Below, piece by piece: positions 32,590 to 43,769 of a stretch of DNA of 64,000 nucleotides. Origin of the DNA: Perognathus longimembris pacificus (lineage: Eukaryota > Chordata > Mammalia > Rodentia > Heteromyidae); NCBI RefSeq assembly GCF_023159225.1, contig NC_063188.1, forward strand, positions 15,707,086 to 15,771,085, written 5' to 3'. Numbering within the stretch: position 1 is the stretch's first letter; each line of letters starts with the position of its first letter. The notes under the pieces were generated by a model. The model worked only from the letters and a program-made list of their open reading frames with translations, did no database searches and had not been told where the DNA came from. The position numbers were made by a program, and so were the translations under genes.

Positions 32590-33310
32590 GGAAAAGAGTG
32601 CTATTTTAAACAAATATCAATCATTCTTATCTTTGAGACCTTATAAATCCAGAATAAGTGGGTGAGAGTTTGCCAACCCCCATGTTAGAGGTTCATTTTC
32701 AACTCTCAAATCTACCTGCCGCCCCATGCCCCCCCTTTGGGATAGCCATATTACTGGGGCAAGTATTTGATGAATTTCCTTATGACTATCTGTAAGGGGA
32801 CTATGGAATTGATTTTTTGTGTGCAGAATAAAGTTTCATTTGCATACATACAACAAGAACTGGTGGGCCCAAGACCATTTATTGCACAGGCAGTTATTTC
32901 CTCCATAGATGTGAAATGCTAAGCTTACCGTTTATTACATGTTTTATTCAAAAAGCTGTGGCTTGCTCCTCAGTGACTAGAGAGGCTGGAAGGCAGTGTA
33001 GCATCCTAGTGAAAGTGATGACAGGGGAAAAAAAAATCCACCCAGCATCCTTTATCCATTGCAAATATCCTCTGCCAATGACAGTGAAATGTTTTCAGAC
33101 AAAAGCAAAGTTAAGACTCTGGTAGCAACCAATGTGCAAAGCAGTGCATGCTGGGAGACATTCTTCAAAGGGAACAAAACTGACACCACTTGTGCTGGGT
33201 ACAAGTCCCTCATCAGCTATGTGATTTACAAGCATCTTCTCTCCATCTATACATGGTCTTCTCTCTTTCTGGATGGCACAGTTTCCATCACAAATTTCAT
33301 ATTTTTATTA
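32590..33310. other. Unassigned sequence
   Basis: No repeat or gene recognised. An 85-codon plus-strand frame at 33059 has no recognisable motif or bounding splice sites. Confidence 0.45.
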
Positions 33311-33640
33311 GCATAAGTTAATTGCACCAAGGAGTTTCATTGTCATATGTACATACATGCATATAATGTACTTTGATCAGACTCACTTTTTATAGTACTC
33401 TTTTTTAACCCTCTCTCTTCTTCTGTCCTGTTTTAAGTTTCTTGTTGGTTTAACTGTGCTATTTTTGTATGGATAATATTATTTATGTTAGTTGTATACT
33501 ATTCATCCCCCTCTATTTTATTTTGATGAAGTCCATTTCATGTACTTTTTCTTTGCTTTCCTGTGCTTTTGGTGGACCTGAAAAGTCATTGTTTAAATCA
33601 AGATCATGAAGATTCCTCCTGGGATAGATTTTTTTTTAAT
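33310..33640 (-). mobile_element. Probable L1 3' region, antisense
   Basis: T-rich text with a CTTCTTCTGTCCTG pyrimidine tract resembling the 18.0-18.5 kb block. Tentative. Confidence 0.35.
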
Positions 33641-33741
33641 TTTTGCTATCCCTCAGTTTGCATTTATTCTTTTTATTAGCCATATACATTTATTCTCTAT
33701 AGGATTACATAATAAGCAAACTTTAGTATGATTTCTCTGTT

Positions 33742-34098
33742 AAGAATACAAGGTAGGAAGTGGTTCAAAGTGGCATAGAACTAGCCTTGAATGAAAAAGA
33801 GCAGGGGCACTTCCCAGAGGCCACGAGTTCAAGCTCCATGACTGTGGGGTGGGGGAGGGAAGAATACAAGGTAGAGCTGGGTGCTGGTGGCTCACATCTA
33901 GAATCCTAGCTACTCAGGAGGCTGAGATATGAGGATCACAGTTCAAAGCCAGCCAGGGCAGAAAAGTCCATGAGACTCTTATCTCCAATTAACTACCACA
34001 AAGAGGAAAGTAGAGCTGTGGCTCAAGTGGTAGATCACTAGCCTTGAGCGAAAAAGCTCAGGGACAGCACACGGGCCCTGAGTTCAAGCCCCAGGACC

Positions 34099-34100
<2 letters not shown>
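33742..34100 (+). mobile_element. Geo right monomer and B1-Geo SINE
   Basis: 33742-33842 is a right monomer without a left half. 33868-34100 is a full B1-Geo whose A-tail position is occupied by a CA microsatellite. Confidence 0.82.

Positions 34101-34145
<45 letters not shown>
34099..34145 (+). repeat. (CA)n microsatellite
   Basis: About 23 CA units directly following the SINE. Confidence 0.97.
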
Positions 34146-34147
<2 letters not shown>

Positions 34148-34449
34148 ATACAAGGTAGAGCTAAGTGAGGCAGAAGGATCATGAGTTTGAGGTTAGACTG
34201 CACTATACAGCAAGACCCTGTAAATAGTAATGGACATATTCATCATCCTAGTAATAGTAATACAGGGTAGAGTCGTGTTATTTAACTGTGCCCAAGGATT
34301 GAAATGTAGAAACATAGCCAAGTTTGCCTTTGAAATTCACAGCACACAAGGAAAATATGTTCCCTTAACTTGCATAAAACCTAATAAAAGCCCAAGTTAT
34401 AAAACATTGTTTATTATTAGTCTGTTTTTCTATTTTAATAGACATTATC

Positions 34450-34615
34450 CTGGTGCCAACGGCTGCTTAGGAGGCTGAGATTTGGGGATTTGGGTTTAAA
34501 GACAGCTCTGGCAGGGAAGTCTGTGAGACTCTTCTCTCCAGTGAAGCACTACAAAGTCAGAAGTGGATCTGCGGCTCAAGGGGTAGAGCAGAAGCCTTGA
34601 GTAAAAAACACTAAG
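34450..34615 (+). mobile_element. B1-Geo composite SINE, 5' shortened
   Basis: Plus-strand copy starting in the B1 head (CCTGGTGCCAACGGCTGC) and ending in the Geo half, lacking its last third. Confidence 0.75.
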
Positions 34616-34621
34616 GAGCAA

Positions 34622-35066
34622 GCCAGGCACTGGTGTCTCGTGCTTGTAATCCTAGCTACTCAGGAGGCTGAGATCTGAGGATTGTGGTTCAAAGCCACCC
34701 TGGGCAGGAAAGTTCATGAGACTCTTTTTTTTTTTTTTGGCCAGTCCTGGGGTTTGGACTCAGGGCCTGAGTACTGTCCCTGGCTTCTTTTTGCTCCAGG
34801 CTAGCACTCTGCCACCTGAGCCATAGCGCCCCTTCTGGCCGTTTTCCATATATGTGGTGCTGGGGAATCGAACCGAGAGCTTCATGTGTAGGAGGCAAGC
34901 ACTCTTGCCACTAGGCCATATTCCCAGCCCCCATGAGACTCTTAGCTCCAATGAACCACCAGAAAACTGGAAGTGTCGCTGTGGCTCAAGTGTTAGAGCA
35001 CTAGCCTTGAGCTGAAGAGCTCAGGAACAGCTCCCAGGCGCAGAGTTCAAGCCCCAAGACTGATAA
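34622..35066 (+). mobile_element. B1-Geo SINE interrupted by an IDL-Geo
   Basis: The outer element runs 34622-34722 and resumes at about 34931. The duplicated target CATGAGACTCTT stands at about 34714 and 34931, proving the order: B1-Geo first, IDL-Geo later. Confidence 0.92.
34724..34930 (-). mobile_element. IDL-Geo dimeric SINE nested in B1-Geo
   Basis: Minus-strand insertion into the B1-Geo described at 34622. Its poly(T) start adjoins the duplicated target. Confidence 0.95.
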
Positions 35067-35472
35067 AAGAAAAAATAAGAAGGAGAAGAAGGTAGTAGAT
35101 TGGTATATCCCACTTGTATAGTTGTGATTCCATATTTTAGAGTATACATATATATAATAAAATGTTAACATAATAAAGATTAGAAAACACATGCCTTCAA
35201 ATCATACCTGAAGGTGGAATCATAAACATTAGCTTTCCACTTGTTCAAATAAGTGATAATCTAATAATTGCTTACTGATAACTTAATATTTTGAGTGGAT
35301 GTGTCAAAGAAAGAACTATTTCCCAACATTTCATTTACCAAAATGTAGGTCTTCCAAATTTTCATGGTGATTTTAGACTGCCCAGGAAAGAGGTAAAATT
35401 ATCATCCCAAACTGGACCATACAAGGATATAGTATATTCATATGAACTTGTTTTATACAAAGCTTAACGTAG
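35067..35472. other. Unassigned AT-rich sequence
   Basis: No gene or named repeat seen. Confidence 0.5.
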
Positions 35473-35676
35473 GGGGCTGGGAATATGGCCTAGTGGTAGA
35501 GTGCTTGCCTCCTATACATGAAGCCCTGGGTTCAATTCCTCAGCACCACATATATAGAAAAAGCCAGAAGTGGCACTGTGGCTCAAGTGGCAGAGTGCTA
35601 GCCTTGAGCAAAAAGAAGCCAGGGACAGTGCTCAGGCCCTGAGTCCAAGCCCCAGAACTGGCAAAAAAAAAAAAAA
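35473..35676 (+). mobile_element. IDL-Geo dimeric SINE
   Basis: Plus-strand dimer with an A13 tail; AGCTTAACGTAG before and AGCTTAATGTAG after form a near-perfect target duplication. Confidence 0.95.
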
Positions 35677-35774
35677 GCTTAATGTAGATGTTTATGTACT
35701 TTGAAATGAGTATGCAGTAATTGATTTTGTGTGAGTTGGAAAAATGTAAATGTTCACCACTGGTTACTTAGGTA

Positions 35775-36135
35775 TGTTGTTTATGTAATGTGGAAACTGA
35801 GTCACAGCCATCCCTAGCCTGGCCAGGTGCTGGGGGCTGTTGTTTTCACAGACATCCTGGAGCCTCTCCAAAGCCTAGAGGTGAGACAAGCCATCCTTTG
35901 AATTGCAGCCGCCTGGCTCTGTGGGTAGAGTCAGGAGGGCCCTGCTCTGGGGAGTATGTAGATACCTTGTGTTGTTTAGCCCCAAGGGAGCTCTGCACCT
36001 TGTGCAGGGTTTCTGTGCAAGGCATGGCTGAGGCTTGCTCTCCACCCAGCCATGGCAAGCTGCGTTCCGGGCTGCAGGTTTTTGTAACTGGCCGACCTGC
36101 ACACTGCTAGCGTCCCAATAAAGATTCCAAAATTC
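35775..36135 (+). other. Unassigned module with poly(A) signal
   Basis: A GC-richer 350-bp block ending in AATAAA at 36117-36122. It could be a diverged LTR or the 3' end of a retrocopy. I could not find terminal TG/CA with a matching target duplication, nor a recognisable protein. Open frames cross it on both strands, as expected of GC-rich sequence. Confidence 0.4.
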
Positions 36136-36241
36136 GGACTTTGAAGATGTGGCTTCTCTATTTTCTCATGCCTGGTTTTATATCTCATTGAAGGTATATT
36201 TTACCGCACAACATTTATGACAGTGATTTACTTTTTGTGCA

Positions 36242-36785
36242 CGTGTGTGCTAGTGCTGGGTGTTGAACTCAGGGCCTCAGTGTTCCTTAGCTTTTGGACC
36301 CAAGGCTGGTGCTGTAGCACTTGAGCCAGAGCTCTATTTCTAGGTCTTTTTGGTGGTTAATTGTAGATAAGAGTGTTATGGGTGTAAGGTCCTCTCCCTG
36401 AGGGCTCCATGTAGATGCCCCCACCTCATTAAGTCTCCACCCAGTTACCTGGGTAACCTGCAGACCTGGAGGCAGTTACCTCCCCTTTCCCTGAGGTCAC
36501 CTCCTAATCCACCTGGCCACACCCCTTGCCCCTGCCCTAGATATAAGGCAGGGCTGGTGGGGGTCGCTCTCTTCGCTACCTTCTCTCCGGCCATGGATCA
36601 CCTCGGCCACAGGCTAGCAGTTCGGTAATAAACTTTCTCTCCTGCCTGAATACCGCGTGGCGTTCTCCTTTACCGGCTACCTACTTTAAAAACCTAACAA
36701 TGGGCTGCCTTCAAACCAAGATCCTAAGATCTCAGCCTCCTGAGCAGCTAGGATTACAGGTCTGAGCCCCTGGTGCCTGGCTGAT
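36242..36785 (-). mobile_element. B1-Geo SINE split by a solo LTR
   Basis: The antisense SINE begins at about 36242 (TAGTGCTGGGTGTTGAACTC), is broken at 36382 and continues from 36700 to its B1 end (GGATTACAGGTCTGAGCCCC). Confidence 0.9.
36378..36704 (+). mobile_element. Solo LTR with 5-bp TSD nested in a SINE
   Basis: The LTR is 36383-36699 (317 bp), starting TGTAAGG and ending CCTAACA, between the duplications ATGGG (36378-36382 and 36700-36704). A TATA-like ATATAAGG lies at 36541-36548 and AATAAA at 36627-36632, about 80 bp apart, so it has a compact complete promoter/polyadenylation layout on the plus strand. The 5-bp duplication points to an ERVL/MaLR-type integrase, but the family is not identified. 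Confidence 0.88.
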
Positions 36786-37640
36786 GTTTTACTCTTGATT
36801 AGTAGCCTGCCTTAGCTACTTATGAGAAAATATTATGATAGGTTCCCAAATGACTTTTATACAATAAAGTTATAGGAAGCCACTTCCAGGAATAATAATG
36901 ACCTGAAAAGATGCTGCTGTTCTAATCTTTGATAATGGAACAATCATTTTCCGGACTAGAATTTATGTTGACTATGAGGATCACTCCCCATTGGACACTG
37001 GTAGTGTGGAGTCTTTTTTTGTTGTAATTTAAGTTTTTTCTTATTTTTCCCACTCCTGTCCCTACCTGTAATATGCAGTGTTGACAAGTATCTAGACAAA
37101 TAACAATTAATAGCTTCTCCTCAAAATACAACATTAATTCCCAGGCCAGCAAACAGAGGAAGCCCTATGAGGGAATCTGGGCAGCGAGCAAGAGCCAGCA
37201 GTACAGGTACCCACATTTGCTGTCCTCCAAGCTCTTAGGGGTGACCGTTTTCTGTCTCCTCTAGACCTGGATCCCTCTGTTTGTCTTTTGTTACTCTAAG
37301 GCAATTTTGTACCATGACAAAAAAAAAAAGTTGAGACATACTACTGAGTGAAGAAAATGCAGAATTGTGAAAACTGGGTGAAAATGAACTTGTTGAGCCC
37401 CAAAGACCCCACAAATGAGAGTAGAGTTACAGCTTGTCTGGATTTTCAGAAGGAAACCAAAAGCAGAATCACAACAGGGTGGAGAGATTCCTTCACGGTG
37501 GAAGCACAATCCACTGCAGTTTCTGGTGTTTTTTGTCCCTTGGTTATAGTTTATTTTTTTACATTGTATGAGGGGAAAGGCAAGGGGGGGGGCAGAGGCA
37601 GCATTAGTATTCAATTCTTGGGACAACATTGTCAACACTA
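36786..37640. other. Unassigned sequence
   Basis: No SINE or LTR recognised. Open frames at 37291-37641 on both strands have no recognisable domains. Confidence 0.5.
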
Positions 37641-37950
37641 GGGGCAGTTTGGGAAAAGCTCCTGGGGTGAGGGAGGGGGAGCATCCTTAGTCCTTAAACG
37701 TGGCAAGATCCACACTACGTGTCAGTTGACCAGGCGTGGGGAGAGCCAGATCGTAGCTTCTGATCTTGAGGTGGGTGGAGCGGGAGGTAGCCCCTGGGAA
37801 GGCCAGACTTAAGCCTCTAACTGCCCGGAAGTGCAGGTACAGGAAGTTCTGGGGTGGGCGGGACTAGGGGAAGCCACCGGCGGACAAAGTACCAGGTTCC
37901 TCTCCCAGCTCCCTAGGGTCCCGGGATGGAGGACACGTGCTCTCCACAAG
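37640..37950 (+). promoter_or_regulatory. GC-rich CpG-containing promoter candidate
   Basis: The local GC content rises sharply, with about ten CpGs in 300 bp of otherwise CpG-poor DNA. A perfect ETS/GABPA-type CCGGAAGTG lies at 37825-37833 and an SP1-like GGGTGGGCGGGAC near 37852-37864. There is no TATA box. This is the profile of a TATA-less housekeeping or lncRNA promoter. Its position, upstream of the plus-strand exon-like repeats at 55.8-61.5 kb, makes it a candidate promoter for that transcript. No transcript evidence is available. Confidence 0.4.
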
Positions 37951-38790
37951 CTGGAGGGTTTTTTTTTTTGAGGTAGTGGAGTCAGAGTGCAAGGGACAGG
38001 ACAATTTTAAGGAACTTAGAACAGGACTCCATGTACTTGCTGGAAGTCTTAGGTGTATCCAGATTGCTTGGAGCTAGGAAGGCCTTGAAGAGAAATGGAA
38101 CCATCCAGTCCTGCCTAGAAGAGAGCAAGCCACGCACAAACCAATGCGGCCCAACAACGAAGTGAAGAGGATTGAAGATGAGCCAACATTTCAGTAGTCT
38201 ACTTGTGAGCTGTGACCTTGCTTCATTTCTTCCTACATGGCTGTTGGAGCAGGTACAGTGTAATCAACTGTGATTGTGTCTAAAAAGAAAAAGAAAAAAG
38301 AGTAACAGGCAGACTTTTAAGGCATGTCATTATTCCAAAGAATGTTTAATGAATTTTAGAAGGTATTAAAGCTGCAGATGAGGAAATGTTTTTTTTTAAT
38401 GCCCCAAGTACAAGAACAATTTAAAATATTAGTTTGGTCGCTTCCTCTTGTGAATCAGATGCCTTTTAGCTTCTACTTTAGCTACTTGGTAATTTCTCAA
38501 AATGTGAATACATTGCTAGCAGCAGGTAAACTTTTTTTTTAATCAGTCAGCATGCAATTATGTTTCCAGAGAGGCAAACATGCATAGATGGCTATGTGCA
38601 ACTACTCTTGTGTAAACATTTTTAAAAGTTTCACATTTACAATTATGCCCAGTGTGAAATGTATGGCACAATTAAGAATTCTCAGTGTACCTAGTCTTAC
38701 CTGTATTTACACTCAGGTTTATATAAAGAGATGTAAGTGAAGGATTGTGTCTTCAGGTGAACGATAGGCAAGGTAACAATTTTCTGAAAC
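37951..38790. other. Unassigned sequence downstream of the promoter candidate
   Basis: Possible first-exon territory. A donor-like GAGCAG|GTACAG occurs near 38252, but nothing else supports an exon boundary. No SINEs. Confidence 0.3.
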
Positions 38791-39015
38791 AATATACTAT
38801 TTTTTCCAGCTTTATTGGGGTACAGTTAACAAATGAAAATTGGATATATGTAAGATACAATAACACGGTTTTATATATGTGGACAATATGAAATGATTAC
38901 CACAGTCAAGCCAAGTAACATAGTTACTTTGTTGCACACGTGGTGGTGAATCCTTAATATCTGCTCTCTTAACAAGTTTGTAAGAGGACTAGTTTCCACC
39001 TATTGATTGAGTCCC
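38790..39015 (-). mobile_element. Old L1M-type 3' fragment, antisense
   Basis: CAGCTTTATTGGGGTACAGT and ATGAAATGATTACCACAGTC resemble the antisense 3' region of old mammalian L1s, much diverged. Confidence 0.55.
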
Positions 39016-39429
39016 ATTTCTCCATTGTTTTAAAAAAACAAAATGTGAAGATCAAAAGTTGGTAGATGTATTTGAAATTTATATAAACAGGAAATGAGTC
39101 TTCTGAGGTATAAGCATGATGTGCTTGTTAAATTAGTACATAGCAATGATTAGATAAGGCAGGCCTTGATATTAAGATTCTGGACTGGTAGCATTTTAGA
39201 TGTTTTATGTTCTAGGAGTAAATTTAAAAAATAAGTGAAAACTTGATATTCTTTAATGAATGGTTCTTTGGAAATTTTTCTTTTGCTCTAAAATTTAGGT
39301 CATAGAAATGTCTCAGGATAATTTCAGTCTATTCAGGCATTACAAAAGAAAAATTTACATTTAAAATGTGATGCACGGGTAATCCAATTTCATTTTGTTG
39401 TAGTGTATCAACTATCAGTATAGAATTAT

Positions 39430-39540
39430 GTGTGTGTTGAAAGAATAAATATGCAGTTACTGGTGCTTAATGTAAGGTTTTATAATGGTGCTTTTATTCT
39501 TGATCAACGTATGGTGATTATCTGAATTCTTTGCAACCAC
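39430..39540 (+). repeat. Diverged head segment of the tandem unit
   Basis: GGTGCTTAATGTAAGGTTTT and GTGCTTTTATTCTTGATCAAC match, with substitutions, the start of the unit at about 58650-58700 (GGTGCTTAATACAAAGCTTA, then GTGCTTTTCTCTTGATCAG) and a shorter form at 60900. It suggests a fourth, older copy of the unit 16-22 kb upstream. Confidence 0.5.
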
Positions 39541-39722
39541 TGTTCTTTGTGAAAACATTAATTAGCAAGGCTTAATCTTTGGCATACAAATACACAATAA
39601 ATTCATAGGAAGCCATTAAAGGCCATATAAGAGCATGCATGTTGGTTACATGCTTATGTTAATAAATGAGGTAACTGAGGCTAACATGATTTTTTAAAAT
39701 TGGAATTTATACAAGTTCAACT

Positions 39723-39748
39723 AATATATATATATATATATATATATG
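39723..39748 (+). repeat. (TA)n microsatellite
   Basis: About 13 TA units. Confidence 0.95.
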
Positions 39749-40204
39749 ACTCTAGTAGGCATATAGTATGGCATTTGGACTTGGGAACTATCTAGTTCTT
39801 CCCTTGCAGTTTTAGCCATGACTGCCTCCAACTAAACACGAAAGACACAAGTCAGAAAATGGAGGATTCCCAGGGACTCAGGCATGGGAAAAATTACCTG
39901 ATCTGGTGCCTGGATTTGCTCTTCTCCCCAGGCCATTTCCGGTTCTTTACTTTGCTAATCCTGGAATGCTGAGAATCTCTCACGGTAGACAGGGCCTTGG
40001 GAAAATGTTGGGAATCAAGATTAAATGCAAAGCAGGCCTGCCAAGGCTCTGTAGAGTGAGAATGGAATTCTGGAAAACAAAGTAGTTTACAAAACTGAGT
40101 AATACAGATTTCAGCTGGCATTCGATGGGAAATTAGAAGCCAAAGTGATCGTCATAAGCAGATTTGCCACAAACAGAGCAAATAGCAAGGCAGCTTTGTT
40201 TCCT

Positions 40205-40345
40205 GGCTCCTTTGTCTACCATTGACTTTTTTTCACCCCCCAGATTGAATGTGCTGGAGAAGAAAGGCGGGGCCCAGGAGGCAGGGCTAATCAACTTTCC
40301 CAGAGCAGTACTGCCATCACGTGGAAGGAGTCTGACAAAACCCTA
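40205..40345 (-). promoter_or_regulatory. CTCF/YY1-type repeated element, copy 1 (diverged)
   Basis: GGCTCCTTTGTCTACCATTG, a T7C run and a GGCGGGGCC block are followed by ACTGCCATCACGTGG (40310-40324). The complement of the last, CCACGTGATGGCAGT, has the spacing of the CTCF core. The order of blocks matches the complement of the 51.0-51.4 kb core. The YY1 half is not recognisable here. Confidence 0.55.
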
Positions 40346-40852
40346 AATTGTGAGTGAGGATTCTGGGAAGCTTCAAACTTGAGAAAAGTTGAGCCTTGTG
40401 TACAGTTATCTGGACCTTGGTCCAGAGCTGCCGTACTTCGCTTCAAATCAAGAGCTTTGGGCAGGACCAGTAGGCAGCTGCCAGGTAGCTCCACACAGGA
40501 AGTAATGGAGCTCAGATACCTAGCTATTGAGAGTTGAGTCTCCAGTCTTTGGGGGAGTTATTTTGGACATTTGTCTCCTGGCTTTGCTCCCTGGATAGTG
40601 GGCTAGCACAAGTCACCTGTGTTGCAAAACTGGGGTTGAGGAAGGGGCTTCAGGATCATCTCACCTCAACTGGTGAGCTTTCGATTGCTTCAGACACTAA
40701 AATGTTGCAAGGAGGTCTTGAACAAAAAGAATATGTATCACTGTGCCAGGTCAGTCAATTCCAGAATATTAGTAGAAATGATGATATACATAATTTGAAG
40801 GTCTGGAGTTATTTTCTAGGCCCAAGAAGTAACTGCTACAGTGGCTATGCAG

Positions 40853-41056
40853 ATTTTTTTTTTTGGCCAGTCCTGGGGCTTGGACTCAGGGCCTGAGCAC
40901 TGTCCCTGGCTTCTTATTGCTCAAGGCTAGCACTCTGCCACTTGAGCCACAGCGCCACTTCTGGCCATTTTCTGTATATGTGGTGCTGGGGAATAGAACC
41001 CAGGGCCTCATGTATATGAGGCAGGCACTCTTGCCACTAGGCCATATCCTGAGCCC
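40853..41056 (-). mobile_element. IDL-Geo dimeric SINE
   Basis: Minus-strand copy; CTATGCAGATTTTTT flanks both sides as target duplication. Confidence 0.95.
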
Positions 41057-41135
41057 CTATGCAGATTTTTTTTCCCCCCTAGAGTTCAGTGTAAAGGCCT
41101 TTAGGTGGACTTGCTCTTATCTCAGGTATTTTTGT

Positions 41136-41598
41136 TGTTGTTCTGGGACTTGAATTTATGGTCTGTGTGCTGGCCCTGAGCAATTTTGCTCAAGGCTAGT
41201 GCTCTACCATTGTGAGCCACAGTTCCACTTTCCGTTTTCTAGTGGTTAATTGGAGGTAAGAGTCTCACACGCTTTCCTGCTTAGGCTGGCTTTGAACTTT
41301 GATCCTCAGATCTCCGCCTCCTGAGTAGCTAGTATTACAGGCTTGATTCACTGGTTCCCAGTTCATCTTAACCTTTTCCTTTTTCTTTTTCTTTTTTCTT
41401 TTTTTGGCCAGCCCTGGGCCTTTGGACTCAGGGCCTGAGCACTGTCCCTGGCTTCTTCCCACTCAAGGCTAGCACTCTGCCACCTGAGCCACAGCGCCCC
41501 TTCTGGCCGTTTTCCATATATGTGGTGCTGGGGAATGGAACAGAGAGCTTCATGTGTTGGAGGCAAGCACTCTTGCCACTAGGCCATATTCCCAGCCT
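41136..41598 (-). mobile_element. B1-Geo SINE then IDL-Geo SINE
   Basis: 41136-41354 is an antisense B1-Geo. 41399-41598 is an antisense IDL-Geo preceded by a CTTTTTCTTTTT tail. Confidence 0.9.
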
Positions 41599-41919
41599 TT
41601 TTCTGATGAAGGTTCATCGTAGGCCTAACAACATATCCTTTGGGAAATTAACCATATCAAGAACCTCAGAACATCTGCCCAGAGCATAACAAGAAATAGC
41701 TAAAATTCCACAGGGTTCATTACACATGGGCGTTTCTCCTGTATTAATGATGGTGTCAGGAGCTGACTATTTATAGAATATAAAGGAAAATTATTTTGGT
41801 ATAATGTTCTAATGTTTGATCACCATCCCATCTGAACCATTTTCTCAGGGTGGAGCTGCCACCTTTTCCCAAGGCCCTGTCTACTACATCACTTCTATTC
41901 TTTTTTGTTTTCTTTTGTT

Positions 41920-42114
41920 TTTTGCCAGTCCTGGGGTTTGGGACTCAGGACCTGAGCACTGTTCCTGGCTTCTTTTTTCTTCATGGCTAGCACTCCACCT
42001 CTTGAGCCACAGCACCACTCCCGGCTTTTTCTGTTTATGTGGTGCTGAGGAATGGAACCCAGGGCTTCATGCATGCTACGCAAGCACTCTACCACTAGGC
42101 CCCATTCCCAGCCA
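41920..42114 (-). mobile_element. IDL-Geo dimeric SINE
   Basis: Minus-strand copy; CACTTCTATTCTTTT occurs on both sides as target duplication. Confidence 0.95.
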
Positions 42115-42498
42115 CTTCTATTCTTTTCTGTACGGGCTCAGATTCCATGCTTTCCACTGAGGTCAGCCAAGAAGTGGTTGGAGACAATTGAGAAAGCATG
42201 TCTCAAAGGTAGCAAGTGACCTTCAAATGTTACTTACTCAGCAAAGCAGGTGACAGTGACAAGACTTCCCTTTGAACTAGTAGTTGTCCCATAAGAGAAA
42301 TGCAGAAGTCAGATGTCAAGATGGTGGGCTGATTCTGATGTTACAGCTGTAGGTGACAGACAAGTTCATTTTAGCCCTGGAATTCAGGCCTAGGAATTTT
42401 GTATTCATGCACATTTTAATTTGTTGAGAGGTTGAGTATGCCCTGAGACTCACCTAAAGCAATAGCTGCTTTGTAGTGTTAAGAACTCAAGCATGCCG

Positions 42499-42702
42499 GG
42501 CTGGGAATATGGCCTAGTGGCAAGAGTGCTTGCCTCATATACGTGAAGCCCTGGGTTCGATTCCTCAGCACCACATAAGGTACTGAAAAGGCCAGAAGTG
42601 GCGCTGTGGCTCAAGTTGGCAGAGTGCTAGCCTTGAGCAAAAAGAAGCCAGGGACAGTGATCAGGCCCTGAGTTCAGGCCCCAGGACTGGCAAAAAAAAA
42701 AT
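42499..42702 (+). mobile_element. IDL-Geo dimeric SINE
   Basis: Plus-strand dimer with A tail; TCAAGCATGCC is duplicated at both ends. Confidence 0.95.
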
Positions 42703-42704
42703 TC

Positions 42705-43368
42705 AAGCATGCCACTATGAACAATAATAGATTATTACTTCCTGCTTCTAACTGCAGGTCAGCCACTATAACTATCTCAGACTGAAGCTGTTTCAAAATG
42801 AAAGGGGAAGGAATACCACCCAACAGCAAAGGTGACTGAGGAAAGAGCCACGTTTTTTAGGTGAGTCTCAGAAATTTCCTACTACCAAAATGAAATTGCA
42901 AATCAAAAAGTTCTTCCCTAATGACCCTTATGCTATAAATGAACAACTCAACAAAAGCAACTATTAGCATCACTTCATTTGAGTAATGATTTGCAGAATT
43001 GGACAAGCTCCTACTGGATGAGAAGTGTTGTGAATGGATTCACCTCTTCAAAGGGCAGCTGGTTAGCCTTATACACATGAGCATGCCTTTGTCCAGAGAT
43101 TGCCTGTTGAAGGTGCCACATAGCCACAGTCCACAGGAGAATAGGCTTCTGGGGTTTCTGTTGCCAGAAGGACAAATGGTCCATTTTCTAGGTTAAATTA
43201 TATCAGGTAATCTTGAGCTTTTGGGAATGTTGAAATCCATTTCCAAGTCCTCATCAGGGAGAAGTTCACACTTTTGACATAGAGATAAAAGAGAAAAAAA
43301 TGTTAAAACTTCAGACCAAATGATTGTTGTTGTTGAATGCAAGAGAAATAAGATTTTAAAAAGCCACC
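42705..43368. other. Unassigned sequence
   Basis: No recognisable repeat or gene. Confidence 0.5.
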
Positions 43369-43370
43369 AA

Positions 43371-43595
43371 AGCTGGGTACCAGTGGCTCACGCCAGTTAT
43401 CATAGCTACTCAGTATGCCTAGATCTGAGGATCCTTGTTCAGAGCCAGCGTGGAAAATCCTTGAGACTCTTATCTCCAATTAACCACCTGAAAACTGGAA
43501 GTAGAACTGTGGTTCAGTGTGGTAGAGTGCTAGCCTTGAGCAAGAAGGCTCAGGGACAGTGCCCAGGCCCTGAGTTGAAGTCCCATGGCCTACCA
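43371..43595 (+). mobile_element. B1-Geo composite SINE
   Basis: Plus-strand copy, moderately diverged, tail replaced by T/A-rich sequence. Confidence 0.85.
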
Positions 43596-43769
43596 AGATT
43601 TTTCACTTATTTTTTTACTTTAATTTTTAACTTTTTACCTTATTTTTTAGTCTTTTACTTATTATATACATGAGTAACTCAAGTTGGATACATTAATGTG
43701 GATTAAAATGACTGAATTGGTATCAAGGAAGTATCTGGAAATCTTTTAAGCAACAGTACTTTGCTTTGG

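Noticed and set aside
37291..37641. Overlapping frames of 115 and 97 codons on opposite strands
   Set aside because: No recognisable domain, no supporting splice signals and no codon pattern; probably chance.
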